DNA from: Acidimicrobiales bacterium
GTDB lineage: Bacteria > Actinomycetota > Acidimicrobiia > Acidimicrobiales > Palsa-688
NCBI GenBank assembly: GCA_019241495.1
Contig: JAFAWZ010000292.1
Location: 1 to 36,267 of the forward strand
Direction of reading: 5' to 3'
DNA length: 36,267 nt
The translations under genes and the position numbers were made by a program. Shown here piece after piece: positions 7,612-15,826 of this stretch; position 1 is the first letter of the stretch; every line of letters begins with the position of its first letter. The notes beneath the pieces are model-generated. The model was not told the DNA's origin and did no database searches. It saw only the letters and a list, made by a program, of their open reading frames with translations.

Positions 7612-8171
7612 GCGGAGTACCGCGCCGGGTCACTCCATGCGCCGGTTCGCCGGTCGAAGCGGGCCGCTTCGGGCGCCATCCATTCGACCCGGCCGCCCCG
7701 GGCCAAGGTCGAGGAAACCCCGGCGTGGTCGGCGCCTATGTCGAGCACGGTCACCTGGGGCGGTAAGGCGGCAGGCAGCGGTGAACCCGGCCTGAGGGCG
7801 AGCAGGACGGGCGGCAGCGACGCCACCGCCCGGTCCCGGTCGGCGCCGGACCCTCCGTACCAGGTCGGGTCCAGTACCTGCAGCCACTTGTCGGCGCCCA
7901 TCACGACCGCGTCGTAGTCGCGCGAGATGTCGCCGATGAGGCGGGCGTCGGTAGTGCTGATCTCCAGCCACGGCCGGGACGCGGCCACGTCTTCGAGGAC
8001 TGCGACGCGGTCCTCGAAGGAGGGGACGGCCGGCGCTTTGCCGAGCGGGGTTCGCGACACGACCAGGTGGACTCGTTCCAGCCGCCCCTGCTTCCAGGCT
8101 GCCTCGGCGATGGCCAGGTGGGCGACGGTCGGCGGGTCGAAGGTGCCGGGGTAGGCCCCTATGCCGCCCAC
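7581..8171 (-). CDS. NadD-like nucleotidyltransferase
   Basis: A 196-residue Rossmann-fold nucleotidyltransferase resembling nicotinate-nucleotide adenylyltransferase. Near the N-terminus AYPGTFDPPTVAHLAIAEAA supplies the G-T-F-D-P signature, but the usual HxGH is changed so that only the last histidine is clear. SRDYDAVVMGADKW matches the central NadD motif, and VSSTLARGG stands where NadD has ISST-x-hR. GTG 8171 begins 10 nt after the ahcY stop, so the two are probably co-transcribed. The C-terminal 20 residues, from ARYSACRDS on, overlap the small membrane gene. Because the motifs are relaxed it may be a paralogue with another nucleotide substrate rather than the NAD enzyme itself. Confidence 0.75.
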   Translation of the reverse strand: MGGIGAYPGTFDPPTVAHLAIAEAAWKQGRLERVHLVVSRTPLGKAPAVPSFEDRVAVLEDVAASRPWLEISTTDARLIGDISRDYDAVVMGADKWLQVLDPTWYGGSGADRDRAVASLPPVLLALRPGSPLPAALPPQVTVLDIGADHAGVSSTLARGGRVEWMAPEAARFDRRTGAWSDPARYSACRDSTGPPG

Positions 8172-8180
8172 GGCCGCCTG

Positions 8181-9638
<1,458 letters not shown>

Positions 9639-9757
9639 GGGAGCTCCTTTATCTTGTCCTCGGTAGCCTTGGGCCTGCGACGCGGGCGCGCCGGCCCCGG
9701 TTCCTGCAGGCTGGGGCCCTCCGGCCCTTCCCGTCTGGTCAGCCCGATGCAGGGCCT

Positions 9758-9763
9758 ATTGTA
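9758..9763 (-). promoter_or_regulatory. -10 box of ahcY with a leader of about 115 nt
   Basis: TACAAT on the minus strand (9763-9758) is the best -10 in the divergent gap; no strong -35 accompanies it. The leader to GTG 9638 is GC-rich with several possible stems (GGGCC/GGCCC runs), but I could not match it to the S-adenosylhomocysteine riboswitch consensus. Confidence 0.45.
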
Positions 9764-9786
9764 GACGGGCGGACCCGGGAGCGAGT

Positions 9787-9792
9787 TACGGT
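9787..9792 (+). promoter_or_regulatory. Leaderless-type -10 box for the LmbE-family gene
   Basis: TACGGT lies 6 nt before GTG 9799, and no Shine-Dalgarno sequence is present. Confidence 0.45.
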
Positions 9793-9798
9793 CGGGGA

Positions 9799-10521
9799 GT
9801 GAGCGAGAGCCGTCCTGTCCCAGCCCGGATCCTGGTCATTACCGCCCATCCCGACGATGTCGACTTCGGCGCGGCCGGGTCGGTGGCGGCTTGGACGTCG
9901 GCGGGCGCCTGCGTGACCTATTGCGTTGTCACCGACGGTGACGCGGGCGGCTTCGACCCGGCCGTTCCCCGGGACCGCATCCCGGCCATCCGTCGTGCTG
10001 AGCAGACCGTAGCCGCCGCGGTGGCTGGCGTCGAGGACCTGGTGTTCCTCGGCTATCCCGACGGGCGAGTGCAGGCGACGCTGGACCTGCGCCGCGACCT
10101 GGCCCGGGTCATCCGCCAGGTCCGGCCCGGGCGGGTCCTCTGCCCGAGCCCGGAGCGGATCTGGGAGCGGGTCTTCGCCAGCCACCCGGATCACTTGGCG
10201 GTCGGTGAGGCGGCCCTTTGCGCCGTGTATCCCGACGCCCGGAACCCTTTCGCCTTCCCGGAGCTGCTCGCCGAGGGACTGGAGGCCCACACCGTCGAAG
10301 AAGTGTGGGTCATGGCTTCGCCTCGAGCCGACACCTATGTCGATGTCACCGCCACTATCGACAAGAAGCTGGCCGCCCTCCGAGCCCATGTCAGCCAGCG
10401 GACCGACGCGGACGGCGGGCTCGAGCCTCGGATCAGAGAGTGGCTGGCTGCCAACGCGGCTCGCGCCGGGTGGGCGGCGGGGTCCCTCGCCGAGGCCTTC
10501 CATGTGGTGCCCACCCAGTGA
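9799..10521 (+). CDS. LmbE / PIG-L family deacetylase (MshB/Mca-like)
   Basis: A 240-residue zinc-dependent N-deacetylase fold. The diagnostic AHPDDVDFGAAG (residues about 15-26) supplies the metal ligands His and Asp, and SHPDHLAVGEAAL supplies the third ligand motif HPDH. GDAGG after the second strand is typical. In actinobacteria this family includes MshB (mycothiol synthesis) and Mca (mycothiol-conjugate amidase), but many members act on other N-acetyl sugars or on antibiotic intermediates, so the substrate is open. GTG 9799 is chosen because the domain begins only about ten residues later and a TAnnnT box stands 6 nt upstream. It is convergent with the acyl-CoA dehydrogenase gene, with 24 bp between the stops. 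Confidence 0.88.
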   Translation: MSESRPVPARILVITAHPDDVDFGAAGSVAAWTSAGACVTYCVVTDGDAGGFDPAVPRDRIPAIRRAEQTVAAAVAGVEDLVFLGYPDGRVQATLDLRRDLARVIRQVRPGRVLCPSPERIWERVFASHPDHLAVGEAALCAVYPDARNPFAFPELLAEGLEAHTVEEVWVMASPRADTYVDVTATIDKKLAALRAHVSQRTDADGGLEPRIREWLAANAARAGWAAGSLAEAFHVVPTQ

Positions 10522-10545
10522 GCTCCGGGTCGGACGGTGCCATCC

Positions 10546-11730
10546 TCAGCAAGTATCGGAGAAGGGCTTGTCCTTGTCCACCCGCGCTTCGGCGGGCAGG
10601 CCGAGTACGCGCTCGCCGAGGATGTTGCGCTGGATCTCGTCGGTCCCGCCCCGGATCGACAGCGACGGGCTCATCAAGAACATGCTCTGCCACTCGTCGG
10701 GCTCGCCGGCGACCACAGTGGCGGCCGGCCCTTCGACTTGGAGCCCGAGTGCAGCCAGTCGCTTGATCATGGCCGTGCCCCGCAGTTTCGAGCCTGAGTC
10801 CTCAGGCCCTGGCGGCAGCCCGGCCTGACGGGCCTGGCGGGCCCGCAACTCGGTCATCCCGATCACCCGGTGCTCGATCAACCGGGCGGCCCACCGGTCG
10901 CGGGCGACCGGATCGCCCGGGGCGATCATCTCTGCGAGTCGGGCGACCTGGTCCTCCTTGACCCCGAGACCACCCCCAAGAGCGCCCCGCTCGAAGGTCA
11001 GGCAGGTGAGAGCGATCCGCCAGCCGTCTCCCGGCTCGCCGATGCGGTCCTGGTCAGGGATCCAGACATCGTCCATGAAGACCTCGTTGAAGTGGGCGTC
11101 ATGGTTCATCTGGACGAGCGGCTGGACGGTAACGCCCGGAGAGGTCATGTCGAGGCCGAAGGCGATGATGCCCTTGTGCTTGGCGAGGCGCGGATCGTGG
11201 CGGGCGAGGAGGAGCCCCCGCTTGGAATAGTGGGCTCGGGATGTCCACACCTTCGAGCCGCTCACCCGCCAGCCGTCGCCGTCACGCTCGGCCCGGGATT
11301 TCAAGCCGGCCAGGTCCGAACCGGCGTCGGGCTCCGAGAACATCTGGCACCAGATCTCCTGGCCGTTGCGGATGGCCGGCAGCCAGCGGGCCTTCTGCTC
11401 CTCGTCGCCGTGGACGAGGATGGTCGGGCCGATCAGGTCCAAGCCCACGAGGAAGGGGTACATGTCGGGCGCCTGGTAGTGGGTGAGCGCCTGGCGGACC
11501 GCGTCGGCCTCGGTGCCGGACAGCCCCATGCCGCCGTGCTCGACGGGCCAGGTCGGCACCGCGTACCCGCCTGGGGCCAGCCGGCCCAGGTACGCCCGAC
11601 CCGAGTCGAGGTCATCGCTGCCCGCACCGAGGACGCCGACCCGCGCCTCTGGGCGGGGCGGCTCGAGAATGGCCTCCAGCTCGGCCCGGGTCCGATCCAG
11701 CCGGGCCGCGGCGATCTCGACCGTGCTCAT
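10546..11730 (-). CDS. Acyl-CoA dehydrogenase
   Basis: FAD-dependent acyl-CoA dehydrogenase of 394 residues with the full three-domain layout: an N-terminal helical domain (YAVPTWPVEHGGMGLSG), a middle beta domain with the FAD/acyl-CoA signature CQMFSEPDAGSDLAGL (about 128-143), and a C-terminal helical domain with the FAD-contact motif SIRGGTDEIQRNILGERVLGLP near the end. It resembles the FadE group used on sterol side chains and other branched substrates in actinobacteria more than straight-chain Acad, but the chain-length preference cannot be read. The stop-proximal residues KDKPFSDTC look normal. It lies 10 bp downstream of the ferrochelatase stop and has its own -10 box overlapping that stop. 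Confidence 0.92.
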   Translation of the reverse strand: MSTVEIAAARLDRTRAELEAILEPPRPEARVGVLGAGSDDLDSGRAYLGRLAPGGYAVPTWPVEHGGMGLSGTEADAVRQALTHYQAPDMYPFLVGLDLIGPTILVHGDEEQKARWLPAIRNGQEIWCQMFSEPDAGSDLAGLKSRAERDGDGWRVSGSKVWTSRAHYSKRGLLLARHDPRLAKHKGIIAFGLDMTSPGVTVQPLVQMNHDAHFNEVFMDDVWIPDQDRIGEPGDGWRIALTCLTFERGALGGGLGVKEDQVARLAEMIAPGDPVARDRWAARLIEHRVIGMTELRARQARQAGLPPGPEDSGSKLRGTAMIKRLAALGLQVEGPAATVVAGEPDEWQSMFLMSPSLSIRGGTDEIQRNILGERVLGLPAEARVDKDKPFSDTC

Positions 11731-11737
11731 CGGGCCA

Positions 11738-11743
11738 AACCTA
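11738..11743 (-). promoter_or_regulatory. Leaderless-type -10 box for the acyl-CoA dehydrogenase gene
   Basis: TAGGTT on the minus strand (11743-11738), 7 nt before ATG 11730. Its first three bases are the TAG stop codon of the ferrochelatase gene. Confidence 0.5.
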
Positions 11744-12736
11744 CTGGCAACATCGGGCCGGACAGGGCGACGGGGCCGGCCCCATGGATCCGAGCGCCCG
11801 AGGCAGTGTCCGGGCGGGCTGGTGCAACTCGTCGATCAGCGTGCACACCATGTCCACGAACCTCGGATCGGCGCCCGGGGTGGCCGAGCGGACCATCTCG
11901 ATCCCTCGGGCCGCAGCGGCCTCAGCCGCCTGGATGTCCAGGTCGTAGACGACCTCCATGTGGTCCGAGACGAACCCGATCGGGGCGACGACCACCGAGC
12001 CCGTAGAGGCGGGAAATGCGTTTATGGCTTCCACCACGTCCGGGCCGAGCCACGGCTGGGCCGGCGAGCCGGACCGGCTCTGGAAGACGAGCGACCAGGC
12101 ATCGCCCGGGATGGAGGCCGCTTCGGCGACCAGCCGGGCCGTCTCCTGCAATTGCAGCTGGTAGCGGCTGCTGCCGGCCATGGCAGTGGGGATGCTGTGG
12201 GCCGACATGAGAACGGGCGCAGCCGGTCCGGCCTGCCGCAGCGCGGCGGCCACCCCGTCGGCGAGAGGTTCGATGAAGCCGGGATGGTTGAAGAACGGCC
12301 GCAGCTTTACCAGCTCGGGTGCTTTCGGTCCTACCGCCCGGCGGGCCGCCTCGATGTCCTCGAGGTACTGCCGGCAGCTGCTGTAGGAGGAGTAGGCAGA
12401 GGTCACGAACACCGCCGCCCGCCGGATCCCGTCGCGACCCATCTGGCTCACCGTGTCGGCGAGCAACGGGTGCCAGTGGCGGTTCCCCCAGTACACGGTC
12501 CGGGGGGTCCCGCGCTCGGCCAGCTGGATCGAGAGGGCCTGGACCAGGGCCCGGTTGTGCTCGTTGATGGGGCTGTGGCCGCCGAAGTGCATGTAGTGCT
12601 CGGCGATCTGCTCCGCCCGGCCCGGGGCCAGGGGGCGGCCCCGCAGGACGTTCTGCAGGAAGGGCACCACGTCGCCCGGGCCGTCCGGGCCGCCGAAGGA
12701 AAGCACGAGCACGGCGTCGAAGCCGACCTTGTCCAC
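11741..12736 (-). CDS. cpfC: Ferrochelatase, coproporphyrin III type
   Basis: Inserts Fe(II) into the porphyrin during haem synthesis; actinobacteria use the coproporphyrin-dependent route, so CpfC (formerly HemH) is the likely role. It has 331 residues. Metal-site residues are visible as H180 (MSAHSIP) and E261 (SDHMEVVYDLD); PWLGPDVVEAI and GHSPIN are also family signatures. Cysteine C121 (YSSCRQYLED) lies where mycobacterial ferrochelatase has one [2Fe-2S] ligand, and C325, C329 and C330 (CPARCC) at the very C-terminus could provide the other three, so a cluster is likely although the spacing differs. GTG 12736 has a TAGGCT box 8 nt upstream. Confidence 0.93.
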   Translation of the reverse strand: MDKVGFDAVLVLSFGGPDGPGDVVPFLQNVLRGRPLAPGRAEQIAEHYMHFGGHSPINEHNRALVQALSIQLAERGTPRTVYWGNRHWHPLLADTVSQMGRDGIRRAAVFVTSAYSSYSSCRQYLEDIEAARRAVGPKAPELVKLRPFFNHPGFIEPLADGVAAALRQAGPAAPVLMSAHSIPTAMAGSSRYQLQLQETARLVAEAASIPGDAWSLVFQSRSGSPAQPWLGPDVVEAINAFPASTGSVVVAPIGFVSDHMEVVYDLDIQAAEAAAARGIEMVRSATPGADPRFVDMVCTLIDELHQPARTLPRALGSMGPAPSPCPARCCQ

Positions 12737-12744
12737 TCAGAACC

Positions 12745-12750
12745 AGCCTA
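12745..12750 (-). promoter_or_regulatory. Leaderless-type -10 box for cpfC
   Basis: TAGGCT on the minus strand (12750-12745), 8 nt before GTG 12736. There is no usable Shine-Dalgarno sequence. Confidence 0.5.
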
Positions 12751-12796
12751 TGGGAGGCGGATCCTTTCCTACGGTACAGACCATTTGAGCGCTTTT

Positions 12797-12836
12797 GTGG
12801 TCACTTCACCTACATATGTGTGGGTCAAGTGACCAC
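12797..12836. promoter_or_regulatory. Inverted repeat upstream of cpfC, operator candidate
   Basis: GTGGTCACTT (12797-12806) and AAGTGACCAC (12827-12836) pair perfectly over 10 bp around an AT-richer 20-nt centre (ACCTACATATGTGTGGG). It lies 50-90 bp upstream of the cpfC promoter, so an operator for haem or iron control is plausible; the arms do not match the usual Fur/IdeR box. Confidence 0.45.
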
Positions 12837-12843
12837 TATTGCC

Positions 12844-12891
12844 GTCACCCCGTCACCCCACGTGGGGCGACGTGGGGCGGGGCGGGGTGAC
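12844..12891 (-). terminator. GC-rich hairpin after the 3D-domain gene
   Basis: GTCACCCCG (12844-12852) pairs with CGGGGTGAC (12883-12891), enclosing the perfect palindrome CCCCACGTGGGG (12856-12867). It begins 7 nt beyond the stop of the minus-strand 3D-domain gene. No clear T-tract follows, so the terminator role is inferred from position and stem strength. Confidence 0.45.
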
Positions 12892-12898
12892 CAGCGAC

Positions 12899-14023
12899 TC
12901 AGCCCCCTTGCATCCAGACCATGCGGCTCTGGGCTCCCCACGCGTCGCAGGTGGCGGGGGAGGCCTCCCATATGTCCAGGCGCAGGCCCCGGATGGCCCC
13001 ACCTGTGTCCTCGGCGATCCGGGCGCCGGCCCCATCGACGTAGATGTGGCTGCCGAGGGGGATCACCGACGGATCCACGGCGACCGTGACCGAACTGGTC
13101 GGCGCTCCCGTAGCCGTGTTGCCCTGCAGGTCGTAGCAGGTGACGAGGAAGTTCCCGAGTGGAGTGCCGCTCGGCCCGAGGGTGGCGGCCTGGATGGCCG
13201 GGGCCGGGGTCGGCGCGGGCGCGGTGGCCAGCCAGTAGCCGTCGGCTCGGGGAGGGGCGGCTGCCGCGGTGACCCGGGTGCCGGTGGGCTCGGGGGCCAG
13301 GCCGCCGTGGAAGGTGGCGCCGCCGTAGGCGAATACGCCTCCGTCGGCGGCGGCTAGCCAGTAGCCGTTGCCGGTGGTGGTGGGGGCGATGCCGACTATG
13401 GGGGCGTTGAGGTGGATGCCTCCGGTGGAGCCGTGGAAGGTGGCGTCGCCGTAGGCGAATACGCCTCCGTCGGCGGCGGCTAGCCAGTAGCCGTTGCCGG
13501 TGGTGGTGGGGGCGATCCCGACGATTCCCGCCGCGGTGCCGGCGCCGGGGCCACCGAGGGCAGCCGCTTGGCCGAAGGCGGCCACCTGGCCGGGCCCGTT
13601 GCCGGCCGAACCCGGCGCCTGCTGGGCGCTGACGGCTTGGGCCCCAGTGGTCTGGGCAATCGGGGTTTGGGCAATCGCGGTTTGAGCAGCGCTGGTTTGG
13701 GCGATCGTGGCTGGGCCGCTCGAGCCGGTCGCGGCTCGGGGGGTGTGGGAGGCCTCGAGGGCGGTCCAGCCGGTGGCGCCGAGCACTCCGGCCAGGGCGA
13801 CCGGGGAGGTCAGGGCCGCGACTCGGGCCCGGCGCCGGCGGGAACGGGGGGAGGGAAAATGCCGGCCGTCCCGGGCTAGGGCAGACCGGTTGGACTTGGG
13901 CTTCTCAGGTCGGCAGGCACAGGCGTAGCAGGCATGGTTGTAGCGGGCATGGTTGGAGCAAGCAGGGTTGGCAGAAGATGCGGGCAAAGGTGGTTGACCC
14001 TTTCGTCGGGCGCGCCGGCCCAA
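12899..14023 (-). CDS. Exported wall protein with WLAAADGGVFAYG repeats and a C-terminal 3D domain
   Basis: About 374 residues. A basic stretch (SPRSRRRRARVAAL) precedes one hydrophobic segment (about 70-90, ALTSPVALAGVLGATGW), so it is exported or membrane-anchored. An Ala/Gln/Thr-rich linker follows (AQTAIAQTPIAQT). Then come two near-identical 42-residue repeats plus a partial third with GNGYWLAAADGGVFAYG, a repeat type common in Acidimicrobiia surface proteins. Last is a 3D domain (about 280-372) with the three aspartates in VAVDPSVIPLG, AEDTGGAIRG and LDIW, related to the MltA-type lytic transglycosylase fold found in some Rpf proteins. The start is uncertain: TTG 14023 is the only conventional start in the frame, and it leaves an unusual cysteine-rich leader (ACYACACRPE). 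Confidence 0.82.
   Translation of the reverse strand: MGRRARRKGQPPLPASSANPACSNHARYNHACYACACRPEKPKSNRSALARDGRHFPSPRSRRRRARVAALTSPVALAGVLGATGWTALEASHTPRAATGSSGPATIAQTSAAQTAIAQTPIAQTTGAQAVSAQQAPGSAGNGPGQVAAFGQAAALGGPGAGTAAGIVGIAPTTTGNGYWLAAADGGVFAYGDATFHGSTGGIHLNAPIVGIAPTTTGNGYWLAAADGGVFAYGGATFHGGLAPEPTGTRVTAAAAPPRADGYWLATAPAPTPAPAIQAATLGPSGTPLGNFLVTCYDLQGNTATGAPTSSVTVAVDPSVIPLGSHIYVDGAGARIAEDTGGAIRGLRLDIWEASPATCDAWGAQSRMVWMQGG
13305..13522 (-). repeat. Two near-identical tandem coding repeats, 126-bp period
   Basis: About 92 bp from 13305 recur from 13431 with only two differences, an offset of 126 bp or 42 codons. The repeats encode the WLAAADGGVFAYG units of the surface protein. Such identity at DNA level, including silent positions, indicates recent duplication or gene conversion and makes copy-number change by slippage likely. 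Confidence 0.85.
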
Positions 14024-14079
14024 GGCATATGGCTCCGCAAAGGGTGCTCAGGGGAAGTGGAGATGCGGACCAGCGCGGG

Positions 14080-14108
14080 CCTCCGCTGGGAAAGGGGAAG
14101 AGCGGAGG
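14080..14108 (-). promoter_or_regulatory. Leader of the 3D-domain gene with mutually exclusive hairpins
   Basis: In the minus-strand leader, CCTCCGCT (14108-14101) pairs perfectly with AGCGGAGG (14087-14080) around a 13-nt loop. The alternative pair CCAGCG (14089-14084) with CGCTGG (14075-14070) uses overlapping bases, so both cannot form together. The neighbouring minus-strand AAGCCAACCTC faintly recalls the c-di-AMP riboswitch core, but the rest of that consensus is not evident. Confidence 0.35.
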
Positions 14109-14177
14109 TTGGCTTGATGGCTCCCTCAGCGGTCTCTGGGACGGTCACCCGGGGGCCTTGTCTTTTCTCGGCCGACG

Positions 14178-14183
14178 ACACTA
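14178..14183 (-). promoter_or_regulatory. Possible -10 box of the 3D-domain gene
   Basis: TAGTGT on the minus strand (14183-14178) with a weak TTGGTG 19 nt upstream. It would give a leader of about 150 nt before TTG 14023. Confidence 0.3.
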
Positions 14184-14218
14184 ACGGCAGGCGAGGCGCC
14201 GCCACCAACTTCTCGGGT

Positions 14219-14234
14219 CGTGACATGCGTCACA
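14219..14234 (-). promoter_or_regulatory. CRP-like palindrome upstream of the 3D-domain gene
   Basis: The minus strand reads TGTGA-N6-TCACG, one base short of the TGTGA-N6-TCACA CRP/Rv3676 consensus. It is centred about 50 bp upstream of the possible -10 box. In mycobacteria CRP controls rpfA, a wall-hydrolase gene of related role; here the link is inference. Confidence 0.4.
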
Positions 14235-14247
14235 ACCGCGGCCAGTG

Positions 14248-15651
14248 TCACCCCATGGCGACGGGTGGCGGAACGTATCCGCCGGTCAGCTCGGCCAACC
14301 GGGCGGCGAGGAACAGGGGAGTGCGGTCTTCGAGGTAGGGTCCCACGACCTGGATCCCGACAGGAAGGCCGGAGGGCGCGAACCCGGCCGGTACGCAGGT
14401 CGACGGCAGGTAGGCGACGCCCACCAGCCCGGTCCACGCGAAGGTCCGGGATTGGGGCCGGGTCTCGCCGTTGATGACCACCGAGCGGTCGTTGATGGTG
14501 CCGTGGTGATCATGGCGGAACGGCAGCATCGGCATAACCGGGCAGAGGAGCACGTCGTAGTCCTCGAACCAGGCGGACCACAACCGACGCAAGAGCATGC
14601 GGTCGTAGTGGCGGTCGAGCCAGGCCCGGTGGTTGCCGCCGAGGGTTTCGGCTGTCTTGCCCTGGAAGCTCACCGAGACGGCGGGCAGGATGAGAGAGCT
14701 GAACAAGCGCTCGACCTGGCCCAGCTCGATGGGGGGTCGGGCCTCCGAGACCTGGGCTCCGGCTTTCGCCAGCGCATCTGCTGCGCCTTGCAGGACCGCG
14801 CCCGCCTCGGAGTCCACCGAGCACGCCGGGTCGTCCAGCCAGGTCCCGACGCGGTAGTCCCGAAGATCGGTATGGCGGGGCGGTGGCAGGGTCAGGCGCC
14901 ATGCCGTGGCCAGCTCGACGTCGGGGCCGGCCACCGTGTCGAGCAGGACGCCGAGGTCGTCCACGCTGCGGGCGATGGGGCCGAACACATTGATGTCGGC
15001 GTCGATCACCCCACCGCCCACCCGGTCGAGGTAGCCGCGCTGGGACACGATCCCGTAGCTCGGCTTGTGGCCGCACACCCCGCAGTAGCTGGACGGGATG
15101 CGGACCGATCCCCCGATGTCGGTGCCGATCTCGAAGCTGGTGAGCCCGGTGGCGACGGCTGCCGCGGCGCCACCCGAAGAACCGCCCGGGGTCCGCTCGA
15201 GGTCCCACGGGTTCGAGGTCGTGCCGAACATGTCGTTGAAGGTCTGGATGTCGCCCGACCACCTCGGCACGTTGGTCTTGCCGAAGACGATCGCCCCGGC
15301 CCGGCGCAGGCGATCGACCACCGGGGCATCGTGGGCCGGCACGTGGGTCGCCAGCTCGGTCGCCCCTCCGGTGGAGCGCAATCCGGCCACCTCGATGGCG
15401 TCTTTGATCGTGATCGGCAGGCCGTGGAGGGGCCCGAGCGGTGCTCCCGCCGCGGTGGCATCGTCGGCGGCTCCGGCCGCGTCCCGGGCGCCCTCGGTGT
15501 CGAGGGTCACCACCGCGTTGACGGCTGGGTTGATGCGCTCGATACGAGAGAGGAACAGCTCGAGGAGCTCCCGGCTCGACACCTGCCGATCGCGGATCAT
15601 CTGGGCCAGGCGCCCCGCCGGTAGGAGGGCGATGGAATCGTCGATGGTCAC
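14248..15651 (-). CDS. Amidase (amidase-signature family)
   Basis: A 467-residue amidase-signature enzyme that hydrolyses an amide; related to GatA and to aryl/aliphatic amidases. The Ser-cisSer-Lys triad is visible as K83 (LPITIKDAIE), S158 (TPGGSSGGAAAAVATG) and the nucleophile S182 (GTDIGGSVRIPSSYCG). No gatB or gatC is adjacent, so a catabolic or biosynthetic amidase is more likely than the tRNA transamidation subunit. GTG 15651 is preferred over the longer reading from 15690 because a TAGGCT box stands 8 nt upstream and the family begins about here (ALLPAGRLAQMI). The upstream gap contains the palindromic repeat. Confidence 0.9.
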   Translation of the reverse strand: MTIDDSIALLPAGRLAQMIRDRQVSSRELLELFLSRIERINPAVNAVVTLDTEGARDAAGAADDATAAGAPLGPLHGLPITIKDAIEVAGLRSTGGATELATHVPAHDAPVVDRLRRAGAIVFGKTNVPRWSGDIQTFNDMFGTTSNPWDLERTPGGSSGGAAAAVATGLTSFEIGTDIGGSVRIPSSYCGVCGHKPSYGIVSQRGYLDRVGGGVIDADINVFGPIARSVDDLGVLLDTVAGPDVELATAWRLTLPPPRHTDLRDYRVGTWLDDPACSVDSEAGAVLQGAADALAKAGAQVSEARPPIELGQVERLFSSLILPAVSVSFQGKTAETLGGNHRAWLDRHYDRMLLRRLWSAWFEDYDVLLCPVMPMLPFRHDHHGTINDRSVVINGETRPQSRTFAWTGLVGVAYLPSTCVPAGFAPSGLPVGIQVVGPYLEDRTPLFLAARLAELTGGYVPPPVAMG

Positions 15652-15659
15652 GGCGCCGA

Positions 15660-15665
15660 AGCCTA
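15660..15665 (-). promoter_or_regulatory. Leaderless-type -10 box for the amidase gene
   Basis: TAGGCT on the minus strand (15665-15660), 8 nt before GTG 15651. It decides the start codon and lies 29 bp from the edge of the palindromic repeat. Confidence 0.5.
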
Positions 15666-15693
15666 CGGCGGGAACACCGCCGCCGGGCACCTC

Positions 15694-15826
15694 AGAAGCT
15701 GTCGCAAAACTACTTCGAGGTGGGAGAAGGCGGCGGCTCGTCCCATGCTATGATGCGAGCGCTGAGGCGAGTTGGTCGACGACGAGCCGCCGTCTTCTCC
15801 CTCCCGCGGGTTTTGCGACAGCTTCT
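15694..15826. repeat. 133-bp palindromic element, intact copy
   Basis: Terminal arms AGAAGCTGTCGCAAAAC (15694-15710) and their perfect 17-bp complement (15810-15826). An inner 21-bp arm pair follows (about 15723-15743 and 15781-15801) with one mismatch, enclosing a loop of about 37 nt. A homologous partial copy is at 26731-26830 and a single end at 33104-33126. The right end supplies part of the stop codon of the FAD-linked dehydrogenase. TCA flanks both sides if the ends are taken one base inward, a possible short target duplication. No coding capacity; MITE- or REP-like. Confidence 0.85.

Noticed and set aside
9639-9757. S-adenosylhomocysteine riboswitch in the ahcY leader
   Set aside because: Position is suggestive, but the conserved core of that riboswitch is not visible; only generic GC-rich stems are seen.
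14245-15624. A 459-residue plus-strand reading frame
   Set aside because: Antisense to the amidase, which carries an intact Ser-cisSer-Lys triad.
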